This document shows, piece by piece, positions 34,516-35,547 of a stretch of DNA of 35,547 bases. The DNA lies in assembly GCA_019637195.1 (NCBI GenBank), contig JAHBWA010000087.1, positions 1-35,547 on the forward strand, in the 5' to 3' direction. Made by a program: the position numbers and the translations under genes. Position 1 is the first letter of the stretch, and each line of letters opens with the position of its first letter. The notes beneath the pieces are model-generated. The model was not told where the DNA came from. It made no database searches and was given only the letters and a program-made list of their open reading frames with translations. This DNA is from Labilithrix sp. GTDB taxonomy: Bacteria; Myxococcota_A; Polyangia; Polyangiales; Polyangiaceae.

Positions 34516-34540
34516 TAGGATCGATCCGAGGTTCCTCCGA

Positions 34541-35547
34541 TTGACCACGTCCGCCGCGTCGACCCCTCCCGCCGCGTCGCCTTCGTCGCGCGATGACGGC
34601 CCGCGAGCTCGTGGCGAGCTCGTGCTCGAGCGGGGGCGGCGGATCGCGAAGAAGTACGTCCTCGAGCGGCCCGCGGGCTTCGGCGGGATGGCGGAGGTCT
34701 GGGTCGCGACGAACGAGGCGACGGGCGCCGAGGTGTGCGTGAAGCTGCTCGTCCTCGACGGCTCCGGCGACGAGGACGAGGAGGAGGCCGCGCTGCGCTT
34801 TCGCCGCGAGGCGCACGCCGCGGCGAGCTTGAGCCACCGCGCGATCGTGCGGGTGTTCGATCTGCTCGAGCTCGACGAGCGCGGAGATCCGCTCCCCGCC
34901 GGCGGCCGCGCGCCGCGGGCCTACGCGATCGTGATGGAGCTGCTCCACGGCGAGACCCTCGGCGACGTGCTCGCGAGGCGCGGAGCTGTCCCGCTCGAGG
35001 AGGCGCTCGACCTCTTCGTGCCGATCCTGTCGGCGCTCGGGCACGCGCACCGCGCGTCGGTGATCCACCGCGATCTCAAGCCGGACAACATCTTCCTCGC
35101 GAAGGAGCCGGACGGCCACGTCATCCCGAAGGTGCTCGACTTCGGCGTGTCGAAGCTCGACGGCGCCGCCGCGATCACCGTCGACGGCGTCATCGTCGGG
35201 ACGCCGTGCTTCATGTCGCCGGAGCAAGCGAAGGGGGCGCGGCGGATCGACGCGCGCAGCGACGTCTTCTCGGCGGGCGTCTTGCTGTACACGGCGCTCA
35301 GCGGCTCGAACCCGTTCGAGGGGGCGTCGACCTTCGCGGCGACGGTCGACGCCGTGCTCCGCCGGCGGCTCGCGCCGATCGCCGAGCTGCCGGCGCCGAT
35401 CTGGTCGGTGATCGAGCGCGCGACGGACAAGGATCCGGCGCGACGCTTCGCCGACGCCGTCGAGCTGGGCGACGCCCTCGGGCGGGCGGCCGGGCGGAAG
35501 GCGACGCCGGAGTCGGAGCCGGGCTCCGCCGCGGGCGCTCCGAGCGC
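34541..35547 (+). CDS. Ser/Thr protein kinase (kinase 4, partial, C-terminus outside window)
   Basis: At least 335 residues, open to the right edge. The TTG at 34541 is chosen because GAGG (34528-34531) lies 9 nt upstream and a TAGGAT box before that; a GTG further in is possible. After a Ser/Pro/Ala-rich start the kinase domain shows AGFGGMAEVW, CVKLLV with the catalytic Lys, HRDLKPDN, DFGVSK and SPEQAKG. An acidic stretch (GDEDEEEAA) lies between the Lys and the C-helix, and DPLPAGGRAPR is an insertion in the N-lobe. The visible tail is Ala/Pro/Ser-rich. No membrane segment is seen before the edge. Substrate unknown. Confidence 0.9.
   Translation, partial: MTTSAASTPPAASPSSRDDGPRARGELVLERGRRIAKKYVLERPAGFGGMAEVWVATNEATGAEVCVKLLVLDGSGDEDEEEAALRFRREAHAAASLSHRAIVRVFDLLELDERGDPLPAGGRAPRAYAIVMELLHGETLGDVLARRGAVPLEEALDLFVPILSALGHAHRASVIHRDLKPDNIFLAKEPDGHVIPKVLDFGVSKLDGAAAITVDGVIVGTPCFMSPEQAKGARRIDARSDVFSAGVLLYTALSGSNPFEGASTFAATVDAVLRRRLAPIAELPAPIWSVIERATDKDPARRFADAVELGDALGRAAGRKATPESEPGSAAGAPS

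Noticed and set aside
34491..34521. Possible ECF-type promoter (GAACTT) before kinase 4
   Set aside because: No matching -10 at 16-17 nt; the TAGGAT box is at the wrong distance from it.

Overview
The window is high-GC DNA (about 70% by eye) with strong third-position G/C and very few AT-rich stretches. Four Ser/Thr kinases in 35 kb, PEGA-like envelope proteins, lipoproteins with Asp/Ala/Gly-rich linkers, a PilM-like GspL and a PilZ-like/low-complexity protein all point to a myxobacterium, most likely of the Polyangiales/Labilithrix side of Myxococcota. That placement is an inference from gene style, not from a marker gene.

Layout. 1-2037 (minus): a methyltransferase of the leucine-carboxyl-methyltransferase type, followed by a TrkA-type NAD-binding protein cut by the window edge. 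2182-16798 (plus): a type II secretion operon in the order gspD, gspE, gspF, a GspG-like membrane protein without a prepilin leader, gspG, gspH, gspI, gspJ, gspK, gspL, gspM, gspN, then a BtpA-family gene. Many of these genes overlap or nearly touch. gspC and the prepilin peptidase gene are not here. 16836-20623 (minus): PilZ-like protein, Ser/Thr kinase and a TPR/PEGA-like membrane protein. 20666-21952 (plus): purD. 22002-24361 (minus): two tandem paralogous lipoproteins. 24408-28122 (plus): a second kinase and a second TPR/PEGA-like protein, then two DUF1566-type secreted proteins, all overlapping or tightly packed. 28316-29644: a DUF1015 protein. 29620-30305: a 40-bp tandem repeat array and a gene-free stretch. 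30306-32711: lon. 32827-34413 (minus) and 34541-end (plus): two divergent Ser/Thr kinases.

How it fits together. The Gsp proteins form one machine: outer-membrane secretin, ATPase, inner-membrane platform and pseudopilus. The kinase plus TPR/PEGA pair occurs twice with the same gene order and direction, and looks like a repeated envelope-signalling module.

Most worth a second look: (1) the leaderless GspG paralogue next to gspG; (2) a 14-bp perfect palindrome over the -35 box of a good promoter for the secretion operon; (3) a 20-bp perfect palindrome between purD and the PilZ-like gene; (4) the duplicated kinase-TPR/PEGA module with a conserved CX4C loop; (5) a TGnTAGnnT-like element 6-10 nt before several start codons, suggesting leaderless transcripts; (6) the repeat array that supplies the stop codon of the DUF1015 gene.
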